A stretch of DNA of 5,800 bases, from assembly GCA_945870465.1 (NCBI GenBank), contig CAMBSS010000229.1:1-5800 (forward strand), in the 5' to 3' direction. Shown here piece by piece: positions 1-5,707 of the stretch. How positions within the stretch are numbered: the first letter of the stretch is position 1; each line of letters opens with the position of its first letter. The translations under genes were made by a program, and so were the position numbers. The DNA comes from Bordetella parapertussis (GTDB lineage: Bacteria; Pseudomonadota; Gammaproteobacteria; Burkholderiales; SG8-41). The notes beneath the pieces are model-generated. The model worked only from the letters and a program-made list of their open reading frames with translations. It searched no databases and was not told where the DNA came from.

Positions 1-186
1 GTCGAGCACGTGCCGGGCAGCGACGAGTGGCCCTTGTCCGAGCGCGAAGTGGCCGACAAGTGCCGCGAATGCTTCGCGCTGGGCGTCAGGCCGTTCACGG
101 ACAAGCAGACCGACCTCATCATGCAGCGGGTGGCGAACATCGAGCAGACGGCGGACATGGCGGAATTTTTCAAAGATCTGCTGTGA
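1..186 (+). CDS. MmgE/PrpD family protein, C-terminal fragment (5' end outside window)
   Basis: This frame is open from the first base and ends at a TGA at 184-186, giving 61 residues of a protein that begins upstream of the window. The fragment has the layout of an MmgE/PrpD C-terminus: a V-x-H-x-x-G stretch, then PLS, then an acidic E-V-x-x-K-C-R-x-C helix, then a last helix ending in FKDLL. The complete MmgE/PrpD protein at 1245-2618 ends the same way (V-R-H-x-x-G, a PLG, D-L-x-x-K-F, a closing leucine-rich helix), which is the main support for the call. The family includes 2-methylcitrate dehydratase, cis-aconitate decarboxylase and many uncharacterised members, so no substrate can be given. 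It lies 46 nt upstream of the Bug-type binding protein gene and is probably its operon partner. The catalytic N-terminal domain is not in view. Confidence 0.7.
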   Translation, partial: VEHVPGSDEWPLSEREVADKCRECFALGVRPFTDKQTDLIMQRVANIEQTADMAEFFKDLL

Positions 187-232
187 GTGCAACTGTTTGG
201 CTTGCAGCGGACGTAGCGGCAAGCAGGCGTTA

Positions 233-1195
233 ATGAGAAACCCGTTCGCCTGCGGCCTGCTGGTCCTGTGCGCGTCGTTCGCCGGCAATGGCTGGAGCCA
301 GAATTACCCGCAGCGTCCGATCCGCTTCATCGTGGCCACGGCGCCGGCCGGCATCCCGGACATCGTCGCGCGTTTGCTCACGCCGCGGCTCACCGAACTG
401 CTGGGTCAGCAGATCGTCGTCGACAACCGCGCGGGAGCCAATGCGGTGATAGGCACCGATTTGGTCGCGAAGGCGCCGGCCGACGGCTACACCTGGCTGT
501 TCGGCACCGGGCAGAATACGGTCAACCCGAGTGTGCTGAAGGCGCTGCCGCACGATATCGTCAAGGATTTTGCGCCCGTCACCCTCGTTTTGCAGACGTC
601 GTATTTCCTGATGCTTCATCCCGCGGTGCCCGCGAAATCGGTCGCGGAACTCATCGCGCTCGCCAAAGCCAATCCGAACAAATTCAATTTCGGTTCGGGC
701 GGCATAGGCAGCGCGGGCCATCTGTCCGGCGAATTGTTCAAGAGCATGACCGGCATAGAAATGGCGCATGTGCCGTACAAAGGCATCGGTCCCGCGCTTG
801 CTGATCTGCTCGGCGGGCACCTCGACCTGTCATTCCCCACGGTGGCCAGCGCAATGGGATATTACAAGTCTGGACGTTTGCGCGCGCTCGGCGTCACCAG
901 CCCGCGCCGCCATCCTTCGGCGCCGGAGCTGCCGACCGTGGCGGAAACGGTGCCGAAATATGAATCGCGGTCGTGGATAGGCATACTTGTTCCCGCCGGC
1001 ACACCGCGCGCAATCGTCAATCGCATCAATGCCGCGTTCGTCAAGGTGGTGAACACGCCGGAAGTCAGGGAAACATTGATCGCGCAGGGCAGTGACCCGG
1101 AAACCAATACGCCGGAAGAATTTGCGCGCTTTATCCGCGATGAAATCGCGCGCTCCGCGCGGGTGGTCAAAACGGCTGGTATCAAACCGGAGTAA
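233..1195 (+). CDS. Bug/TctC-family periplasmic solute-binding protein (SBP1)
   Basis: This is a 320-residue secreted binding protein of the tripartite tricarboxylate transporter (TctC/Bug) family. Such proteins bind small carboxylates or related molecules in the periplasm and deliver them to a TctA/TctB membrane pair, or act as ligand sensors. An N-terminal signal peptide runs to about residue 22, with likely cleavage GWS|QNYP. The mature start YPQRPIRFIV is the family hallmark. Next come the first ligand-loop segment with PDIVAR around residues 42-47 (Asp43 at the usual ligand-contact position), NRAGAN at 65-70, DGYT at 84-87 and HVPYKG at 179-184. The C-terminus ends in the common GIKPE. 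Length is normal for the family. The ATG at 233 is preferred over an in-frame TTG at 197 because it starts the signal peptide directly; its Shine-Dalgarno is weak (AGG five bases upstream). It sits between two MmgE/PrpD genes on the same strand, suggesting a shared substrate. Five of its 19 Ile codons are the rare ATA. The ligand is unknown. Confidence 0.93.
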   Translation: MRNPFACGLLVLCASFAGNGWSQNYPQRPIRFIVATAPAGIPDIVARLLTPRLTELLGQQIVVDNRAGANAVIGTDLVAKAPADGYTWLFGTGQNTVNPSVLKALPHDIVKDFAPVTLVLQTSYFLMLHPAVPAKSVAELIALAKANPNKFNFGSGGIGSAGHLSGELFKSMTGIEMAHVPYKGIGPALADLLGGHLDLSFPTVASAMGYYKSGRLRALGVTSPRRHPSAPELPTVAETVPKYESRSWIGILVPAGTPRAIVNRINAAFVKVVNTPEVRETLIAQGSDPETNTPEEFARFIRDEIARSARVVKTAGIKPE

Positions 1196-1219
1196 GAACG
1201 CAAATGAGCAATCCGGTTT
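1184..1219 (+). repeat. Intercistronic inverted repeat (possible mRNA stem-loop)
   Basis: AAACCGGA at 1184-1191 is exactly matched by its reverse complement TCCGGTTT at 1212-1219, separated by 20 nt that include the SBP1 stop codon. The right arm runs into a short T-rich stretch (TTTTAT), so the RNA could fold into an 8-bp stem with a large loop between the binding-protein and MmgE/PrpD cistrons. It may protect the 3' end of the binding-protein message or act as a weak attenuator. The large loop and the absence of a clear U tract outside the stem argue against a strong intrinsic terminator. Function is inferred. Confidence 0.4.
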
Positions 1220-1231
1220 TATAATGGCGCA

Positions 1232-1237
1232 AAGGAG
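1232..1237 (+). promoter_or_regulatory. Shine-Dalgarno for the MmgE/PrpD gene
   Basis: AAGGAG lies seven bases before the ATG at 1245, an optimal spacing. This decides the start at 1245 over the in-frame ATG at 1224, which lies upstream of this site and has no purine-rich site of its own, and over the longer open frame that overlaps the end of SBP1. Confidence 0.85.
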
Positions 1238-1244
1238 AAACGAC

Positions 1245-2618
1245 ATGACAGCATTGGCACAGGCATTGGGTGAGGGCGTGGCGGCATTGCAGTTCGGCCA
1301 GTTGCCGCCGGTCGCGGTGAGCACGGCCAAGACCGGGTTCATTGATTGCATAGCCGTCATGGTCGCGGGCTGCCACGAAGAGCCGATCGAGATTCTGCAA
1401 AAGACCCTCGCCGTGCAGACCGGGCCGGCGGAAGCCACACTTTATTTTGGCGAGCAACGCATGTCAGGGCCCGATGCGGCGTGGGTGAACGCGGCTGCCG
1501 GACACGTGCTCGATTACGACGATTTCGCGCGCGGCCATCCGAGCGTGGTGATCGTGCCTGCGTTGCTTGCCGAAGGTGAAGTGCTGAATGCCAGCGGCGC
1601 CGACCTGATCACCGCTTACGTTGCCGGCTACGAGGTCTGGATGGACGTCGTCATCCGCGAGCGCAGCAACTACCAGATGAAGGGCTGGCACCCGACGCCG
1701 TTGATAGGCGCCATCGCGGTGGCGGCGGCCTGCGCGAAATTGCGGCGTCTGGACGCCAAGGGCATAACGTCAGCCATTGGTCTCGCCGCCGCACAGGCAA
1801 GCGGCATCACCGCGAGCTACGGCACGATGGCGAAATCCATGCAGGTGGGCAAGGCCGCGCATACCGGAATCATGAGCGCGCGCCTCGCCGCCAACGGCAT
1901 GACCGCGTTGCCCGAAGTGCTCGACCACGAGCAGGGATTTCTGTTCGCGGTTTCACCCAAGGGAGACGTTGACCTGCAGACGGTGCCGCAGATCGGCAAG
2001 CGCTGGCACATCGTCGAAAAAGGCCTGAGCATCAAGCGCTATCCGGTGTGCTATTGCGGGCACCGCATCATCGATGCCGCGCTCGAAGTCGGTTCCGGGC
2101 AAACGCTTGCCATCGATGATATCGAAAGCATAGAAGTCACCATTTCAAAGATCCACGCGTCGATATTGAAGAACCACCATCCCGCTACCGGGCTTGCTGC
2201 CAAGTTCAGCGCGGAGTTCGCGGCGGTGGCCTCGCTGCTCGCGGGCAATGTCGGGCTGCAGGAAGTCAACGACGAGTTCGTGCGGCGCGCCGACGTGCAG
2301 ACGCTGATGCGGCGCGTGAAAGTGACGCAAAACGAAAACTATGATCCCGACGCGCCGGGCTTCTCGCTCTACGACCAGGTGCGGGTATTTTTGAAGGACG
2401 GCCGCATGCTGGAAAGTTCGCAGGTCAGGCACGCGCTTGGCAATGCGAAGCGGCCGCTAGGCGCCGACGACCTGCGCCGGAAATTCCTCGATTGCATAGC
2501 CACCGGCAACCCGGCGTTGGATGCGGCCAGGCTCTTTCGCGATTTGCAGCGGCTCGAGACTCTTGCTTCATGCCGTTCGCTGCTCGGTCAGCCCGCGGCG
2601 ACTGCTGCTGCAGCGTAA
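1245..2618 (+). CDS. MmgE/PrpD family protein (dehydratase/decarboxylase fold)
   Basis: This is a complete 457-residue cytoplasmic MmgE/PrpD-family enzyme of normal length. The family holds 2-methylcitrate dehydratase (PrpD) and cis-aconitate decarboxylase; many members in Bug-protein neighbourhoods are uncharacterised. The N-terminal helical domain (about 5-240) carries LDYDD at 89-93, the HPS motif at 98-100, GWHPT at 147-151 and the AKSMQVGKAA segment at 196-205 with Lys197. The C-terminal domain (from about 255) opens with IKRYPVC and carries His273 and Asp277 in the G-H-x-x-I-D-A segment. By recalled alignment with cis-aconitate decarboxylase, Asp90, His98, Lys197 and His273 fall on active-site positions, while a usual Thr after the DD is Phe94 here. 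The start is set by AAGGAG seven bases upstream. The gene follows SBP1 by 49 nt and ends 18 nt before the convergent SBP2 gene. Six of its 25 Ile codons are ATA. The substrate is not assignable and calling it prpD would be unsafe. Confidence 0.93.
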   Translation: MTALAQALGEGVAALQFGQLPPVAVSTAKTGFIDCIAVMVAGCHEEPIEILQKTLAVQTGPAEATLYFGEQRMSGPDAAWVNAAAGHVLDYDDFARGHPSVVIVPALLAEGEVLNASGADLITAYVAGYEVWMDVVIRERSNYQMKGWHPTPLIGAIAVAAACAKLRRLDAKGITSAIGLAAAQASGITASYGTMAKSMQVGKAAHTGIMSARLAANGMTALPEVLDHEQGFLFAVSPKGDVDLQTVPQIGKRWHIVEKGLSIKRYPVCYCGHRIIDAALEVGSGQTLAIDDIESIEVTISKIHASILKNHHPATGLAAKFSAEFAAVASLLAGNVGLQEVNDEFVRRADVQTLMRRVKVTQNENYDPDAPGFSLYDQVRVFLKDGRMLESSQVRHALGNAKRPLGADDLRRKFLDCIATGNPALDAARLFRDLQRLETLASCRSLLGQPAATAAAA

Positions 2619-2630
2619 GCGAGGCCGTAC

Positions 2631-2646
2631 GCCGGGTCACTCCGGC
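2631..2646. repeat. Small GC-rich inverted repeat at the convergent gene ends
   Basis: GCCGG at 2631-2635 pairs with CCGGC at 2642-2646 across a six-base loop that contains the SBP2 stop codon. It lies between two convergent genes, where a bidirectional terminator would be expected. The stem is only five pairs and has no T tract on either side, so it may be chance in GC-rich DNA. Confidence 0.2.
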
Positions 2647-3608
2647 TGGATGTGCGCGGTCTGGACGATCTTCTGGAACTTGGCGAGTTCGCTCCTGATA
2701 TAGGCTGAGAACTCGGCCGGCGTGCTGCTCATGGGATCCATGCCCTGGGCCGACATGCGCTCGCGAAAGTCCGCGGTGCCGACGATTTTGATGAGTGCAC
2801 CATTCAGCCGGTTGACGATGTCGGCAGGCGTGCCCGCCGGCGCCAGCAGACCGAACCACGTGCCGATTTCGAATCCCTTGAGTCCCGATTCATCGATGGT
2901 GGGCACTTCCGGCAGCAGCGGCGAGCGTTTTTTCATCGAAACGGCGAGCGCCTTCAGGCGGCCCGATTTCACGTGCGGCACCGCGTTCGGCGGGCTCGTG
3001 AACATCATGTCGATCTGGCCGCCGACGAGATCGCTGATCGACTGGCCGACGCCTTTGTACGGCACGTGCAGGATGTCGATTTTCGCCATCGACTTCAGCA
3101 GCTCGCCGGCCAGATGCGGCGGCGCGCCGACACCCGATGATGCGTAATTGAGCTGTCCCGGGTGCGTTTTCGCCAACGCGATGAGCGACTTGATCGAGTT
3201 CACCGGCACGGACGGATGCGCGGCGAGCACGAAAGAGCTGGCGACCGTCATGCTGATAGGGGCGAAGTCTTTTGCGACGTCGTACTGCAGGCCCTTGGAA
3301 AGCGCCGGCGCGATGGTCAGCGCGCTCGCGCCGTTCAGCAGCGTGTAGCCATCAGGCGGCGAGGTCGCGACGTACTGTGAGCCGATGTTGCCGGCGGCGC
3401 CGGCGCGGTTTTCCACGATGACAGGTTGGCCGAGAGCTTCCGACAAGCGTTGTCCGACGGCACGCGCGGAAAGATCGTTGGGGCCGCCGGGCGGATAGGC
3501 GACAACGATTTTGATCGGCTTGGCGGGATAGCTTTGGGCATGGGCCGCGTTTGCGGCCGCCAGCGCCGCTATGGCAAATACGAACAGGCCATGGTTCATT
3601 CTATTCAT
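2637..3608 (-). CDS. Bug/TctC-family periplasmic solute-binding protein (SBP2)
   Basis: This is a 323-residue secreted binding protein paralogous to SBP1. A signal peptide (residues 1-24) ends in AHA|QSYP, and the mature protein begins YPAKPIKIVVAYPPGGPND, the classic Bug start, with Asp45 in the ligand loop. NRAGAAG follows at 67-73, DGYT at 86-89 and HVPYKG at 181-186, and the C-terminus ends HIQPE. Length is normal. The ATG at 3608 is chosen over the Met at codon 4 because GAGGA (3615-3619) lies six bases upstream. It is the second gene of a - strand pair, 9 nt after the ApbA/PanE-like reductase, so it probably delivers or senses a compound related to that enzyme's substrate. One of its 21 Ile codons is ATA, unlike SBP1. 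No TctA/TctB permease genes are in view. The ligand is unknown. Confidence 0.95.
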   Translation of the reverse strand: MNRMNHGLFVFAIAALAAANAAHAQSYPAKPIKIVVAYPPGGPNDLSARAVGQRLSEALGQPVIVENRAGAAGNIGSQYVATSPPDGYTLLNGASALTIAPALSKGLQYDVAKDFAPISMTVASSFVLAAHPSVPVNSIKSLIALAKTHPGQLNYASSGVGAPPHLAGELLKSMAKIDILHVPYKGVGQSISDLVGGQIDMMFTSPPNAVPHVKSGRLKALAVSMKKRSPLLPEVPTIDESGLKGFEIGTWFGLLAPAGTPADIVNRLNGALIKIVGTADFRERMSAQGMDPMSSTPAEFSAYIRSELAKFQKIVQTAHIQPE

Positions 3609-3614
3609 GCGTGA

Positions 3615-3620
3615 TCCTCA
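3615..3620 (-). promoter_or_regulatory. Shine-Dalgarno of SBP2 overlapping the reductase stop codon
   Basis: On the - strand the sequence reads TGAGGA: the first three bases are the reductase stop codon (3620-3618) and GAGGA is the ribosome-binding site, six bases before the SBP2 ATG. This arrangement is typical of translational coupling, in which a terminating ribosome stays at or near the next start. Confidence 0.75.
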
Positions 3621-4676
3621 GAGCAGAGCGGTCAGGTGATCGGGGTTTGGTTTCAACTCGCCGCGTTCCATGCGGTGGATGAGGTCGGTAATGCGACGGT
3701 GAGTGGGCGCGGCAACGCCGCATTCGTCTCCCTTGTCGGCGACGAAGCCATTCATGTAGTCGATTTCGGTGCGCCGTCCTTTGCGCAGGTCCTGCGTCGT
3801 GCCCGAGTAGGCGGCATCGGTCATGCGTTCGAGTTCGACGCCGATTGCTTTGTCGACTGCGGCGAGCGCGGCACTGTTGCCGGCCGCCGCTTTGAGCCAG
3901 ACGTCCGGTTCGAGTCTGCGCACCGGTTCGATAGGGAAACCCTGCGCGCGGCCGACGTGGATGGCTTCGGCAGCGAGCTTGATGACGAGCTTGCGCGCGT
4001 TCCGGTCCTTAAGCACGGTGATCAGGTTAAACCCGGTGATGCCCGACACGCCGGTCGTCATCGTGTTGGCGACGCATTTGCCCCAGCGCTCGCCCCACAG
4101 GTTTTCGGTGGCCTTGGCGCTGTCGACGAGATTGAGCATTGCGACCAATTCGGTCAGGCGCGGCGTGATGCGGCCGTGCGTCTCGCCGGCGCGGAATATG
4201 GTGTAGGCAGAGCCGCCGGCCTGGCGGGTGCGGCGGATGTGTCCCGGTGCGTACGCTTCGACGCTCATGGTGCTGGCGATGCAGCCGACGGTGCGGCCCC
4301 AGCCGACGATGCCCGCGACGATGTCCTCGACCACGCAGTTCTGCATGGTGACGACGTAACCGCCGGGAGAGAGGTACGGTTTGATCAGCGACGTCGCCCA
4401 GGTGGTGTCGTAGAGCTTGGTGCAGATGATGCCGATGTCGACGGGATTGGCGGCGAGCGTTTGCGCTTCGTGGATATGCAGCGCGTGTACCGGCACGGAA
4501 TATTCTCCCACCGTGCCGCTGAAATGCAGGCCGTCGCGCTTCATCACGTCGACGTGTTCCGCCCACTGGTCGATCAGCGTGACGTCGAGGCCCGCCTTGG
4601 CGAGATGGCCGCCGACAAAACCGCCGATGGCGCCCGCGCCGATAAAGGCAATGCGTTTTCTGCTGGGGGAGTTCAT
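3618..4676 (-). CDS. Ketopantoate reductase (ApbA/PanE) family NAD(P)-dependent oxidoreductase
   Basis: This is a 352-residue cytoplasmic dehydrogenase of the ApbA/PanE superfamily, which reduces 2-keto acids such as ketopantoate or oxidises the matching hydroxy acids. An N-terminal Rossmann domain begins RIAFIGAGAIGG, with the GxGxxG dinucleotide loop at 13-18. Asp36 ends the second strand (VTLID), which suggests NAD(H) rather than NADP(H). CTKLYDT is at 85-91 and Asn113 in TMQN matches a family active-site Asn. The C-terminal helical domain carries W-G-K-x-x-x-N with Lys200 (catalytic Lys position) and Asn204, and the signature QDLRKGRRTEIDYMNG at 295-310 with Glu304. The Ser normally found just before this signature appears as Gly292, with Ser291 shifted by one. 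That, and the catabolic context, argue against true pantothenate synthesis. The start at 4676 gives the Rossmann motif its usual position; an upstream in-frame extension would run through the promoter region. The gene heads a two-gene operon with SBP2. Confidence 0.9.
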   Translation of the reverse strand: MNSPSRKRIAFIGAGAIGGFVGGHLAKAGLDVTLIDQWAEHVDVMKRDGLHFSGTVGEYSVPVHALHIHEAQTLAANPVDIGIICTKLYDTTWATSLIKPYLSPGGYVVTMQNCVVEDIVAGIVGWGRTVGCIASTMSVEAYAPGHIRRTRQAGGSAYTIFRAGETHGRITPRLTELVAMLNLVDSAKATENLWGERWGKCVANTMTTGVSGITGFNLITVLKDRNARKLVIKLAAEAIHVGRAQGFPIEPVRRLEPDVWLKAAAGNSAALAAVDKAIGVELERMTDAAYSGTTQDLRKGRRTEIDYMNGFVADKGDECGVAAPTHRRITDLIHRMERGELKPNPDHLTALL

Positions 4677-4724
4677 GAAAATCCGGTTGGCTGAAAAACA
4701 GGATTGAAAATCGCGCGCTCGAAG

Positions 4725-4744
4725 ATTGCCTGCCAAAACGCAAT
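4725..4744. promoter_or_regulatory. Candidate operator dyad in the divergent control region
   Basis: ATTGC at 4725-4729 and GCAAT at 4740-4744 form an interrupted 20-bp dyad, and a second GCAAT follows immediately at 4745-4749. The left arm overlaps the proposed -35 box of the dioxygenase promoter. The shape fits a dimeric regulator site, but five-base arms can arise by chance and no regulator gene is in the window. Confidence 0.35.
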
Positions 4745-4755
4745 GCAATTATACT
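4726..4755 (+). promoter_or_regulatory. Predicted sigma-70 promoter of the dioxygenase gene
   Basis: TTGCCT (4726-4731) and TATACT (4750-4755) match the -35 and -10 consensus at four and five of six positions, with an 18-nt spacer. Transcription would start near 4762 and leave a leader of about 26 nt before the GTG at 4788. This is the best match in the 111-nt divergent region on the + strand. Confidence 0.5.
4748..4753 (-). promoter_or_regulatory. Predicted -10 box of the reductase-SBP2 operon
   Basis: The - strand reads a perfect TATAAT here, overlapping the -10 box of the opposing dioxygenase promoter. The best -35 candidate is TTCAGA (4774-4769), four of six matches with a short 15-nt spacer, so the promoter may need an activator. 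The leader to the ATG at 4676 would be about 65 nt. An alternative is TTGGCA (4736-4731), a good -35 box but with only a weak -10 downstream. Confidence 0.4.
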
Positions 4756-4787
4756 GAAATCCCAATTGTCTGAAGAAAGCCCGCACA

Positions 4788-5681
4788 GTGTTGGCGACAA
4801 AATTCGAAGTTTGTTATCCCGATGCGCCGCTCGGCGCCGAAATCTCCGGCATCGATCTGGCGCAGGACATCGACGACGCGACGTTCCGCGCAATCGAAGC
4901 AGTGTTTCACGAGCGCTCCGTCATCTGGTTTCGCAATCAGAAACTCACGCCCGCACAGCACGTGCGGTTCAGCCGGCACTTTGGTGAAGTCGAGGTGCCG
5001 ACCAACCGCCAGTATTCGCTCGCTGACTGCCCTGAAGTCTATGTCGTGTCCAACATCGTCGAAAACGGGCGCAATGTTGGTAACGCCGACGCCGGCCGCG
5101 TCTGGCACACGGATTCCTCCTATATGAAAGTGCCGAGCCGCGGCTCGCTGCTATATGCGCTTGAAGTGCCGCACGACGACAGCGGCAATGCGCTGGGCGA
5201 CACCTGTTTTGCCAGCATGACCGTCGCCTACGATGAATTGCCGGATGACGTGAAAAAGCGCGCCGAGGGCATTTCCGGCGTTCACAATTACACGCAGCAG
5301 TACGAGCGCCGACTGGCGAAAATCAAGGCGCAGGGCGGTGTCCGTGAAGAACTGACCGGCTCTCTCAAGGCGAAAGTTCCCGATGTCGTGCATCCGGTGA
5401 TCCGCACGCATCCGGTCACGGGCAGGAAATGCGTCTACGTCAACGTCGCGTTCGTTATCCAGGTGCTCGGCATGGACGAAGCGGAAGGTCTCAAGCTGCG
5501 CGATTATCTGATCGAGCACTGCACCCAGCCGCGTTTCGTCTACCGCCACCAGTGGCGCGCCGGCGATTTCCTGATGTGGGACAACTGCGCGACCCAGCAC
5601 CTTGCCATCAACGACTACGTGCTGCCGCAGCGGCGACTGATGTACCGTACCACGGTGAAGGGGCGTGTGGCGCCGGCTTGA
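4788..5681 (+). CDS. TauD/TfdA family Fe(II)/2-oxoglutarate-dependent dioxygenase
   Basis: This is a 297-residue cytoplasmic oxygenase, slightly longer than TauD or TfdA (about 285). The family couples decarboxylation of 2-oxoglutarate to hydroxylation of a substrate, often one that then loses sulfite or a phenol; the substrate here is unknown. The N-terminus LGAEISGIDL (15-24) is the usual family opening. The iron ligands are visible as His107 and Asp109 in WHTDSSY and His271 in WDNCATQH. Thr139 in GDT and Arg283/Arg287 in RRLMYRTTVKG fit 2-oxoglutarate binding. HPVIRTHPVTGRK at 202-214 is a further family signature. Cys267 replaces the Arg of the more common WDNR. The start is GTG at 4788 (a TTG follows at once) because no ATG exists at this end of the frame and an in-frame TGA lies at 4755-4757; the Shine-Dalgarno (GAAGAAAG) is weak. 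It is transcribed divergently from the reductase operon and converges on SBP3. None of its 12 Ile codons is ATA. Confidence 0.92.
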   Translation: MLATKFEVCYPDAPLGAEISGIDLAQDIDDATFRAIEAVFHERSVIWFRNQKLTPAQHVRFSRHFGEVEVPTNRQYSLADCPEVYVVSNIVENGRNVGNADAGRVWHTDSSYMKVPSRGSLLYALEVPHDDSGNALGDTCFASMTVAYDELPDDVKKRAEGISGVHNYTQQYERRLAKIKAQGGVREELTGSLKAKVPDVVHPVIRTHPVTGRKCVYVNVAFVIQVLGMDEAEGLKLRDYLIEHCTQPRFVYRHQWRAGDFLMWDNCATQHLAINDYVLPQRRLMYRTTVKGRVAPA

Positions 5682-5707
5682 GTCTGTGAGTCCGTCAATC
5701 GAGCCGG
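5673..5707. terminator. Possible stem-loop between convergent dioxygenase and SBP3 genes
   Basis: CCGGCTTGA at 5673-5681 can pair with TCGAGCCGG at 5699-5707 (nine pairs including one G-U wobble) around a 17-nt loop. The arms cover the dioxygenase stop codon and the extreme end of SBP3, where a shared terminator is expected. There is no T tract on either side, so it is not a classical intrinsic terminator. Confidence 0.35.

Noticed and set aside
230..820. A 196-codon open frame antisense to SBP1
   Set aside because: No recognisable domain, and the + strand carries a clear full-length Bug protein with a signal peptide over the same bases.
1204..1224. A six-codon mini-frame (ATG AGC ... TAA) between SBP1 and the MmgE/PrpD gene, as a leader peptide
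   Set aside because: No Shine-Dalgarno, no telling residue composition, and it lies inside the inverted-repeat region; best treated as chance.
1220..1225. TATAAT as an internal promoter for the MmgE/PrpD gene
   Set aside because: No -35 match at 16-18 nt and no extended -10 TG; transcription would start on the Shine-Dalgarno itself, leaving an unusually short leader.
3636..4694. A 352-codon open frame on the + strand antisense to the reductase
   Set aside because: It mirrors the reductase almost end to end, has an Asp/Ala/Val/Gly/Arg-rich low-information product with no motifs, and is explained by codon bias in high-GC DNA.
4677..4748. An N-terminal extension of the reductase to a TTG at 4748
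   Set aside because: It would put 24 unrelated residues before the Rossmann motif and start inside the -10 box; the ATG at 4676 gives a normal family N-terminus.
4027..4893. A 288-codon Arg/His-rich open frame on the - strand
   Set aside because: It overlaps the reductase in another frame and crosses the divergent promoter region and the start of the dioxygenase; the extreme Arg/His composition is typical of a shifted reading of a real gene.
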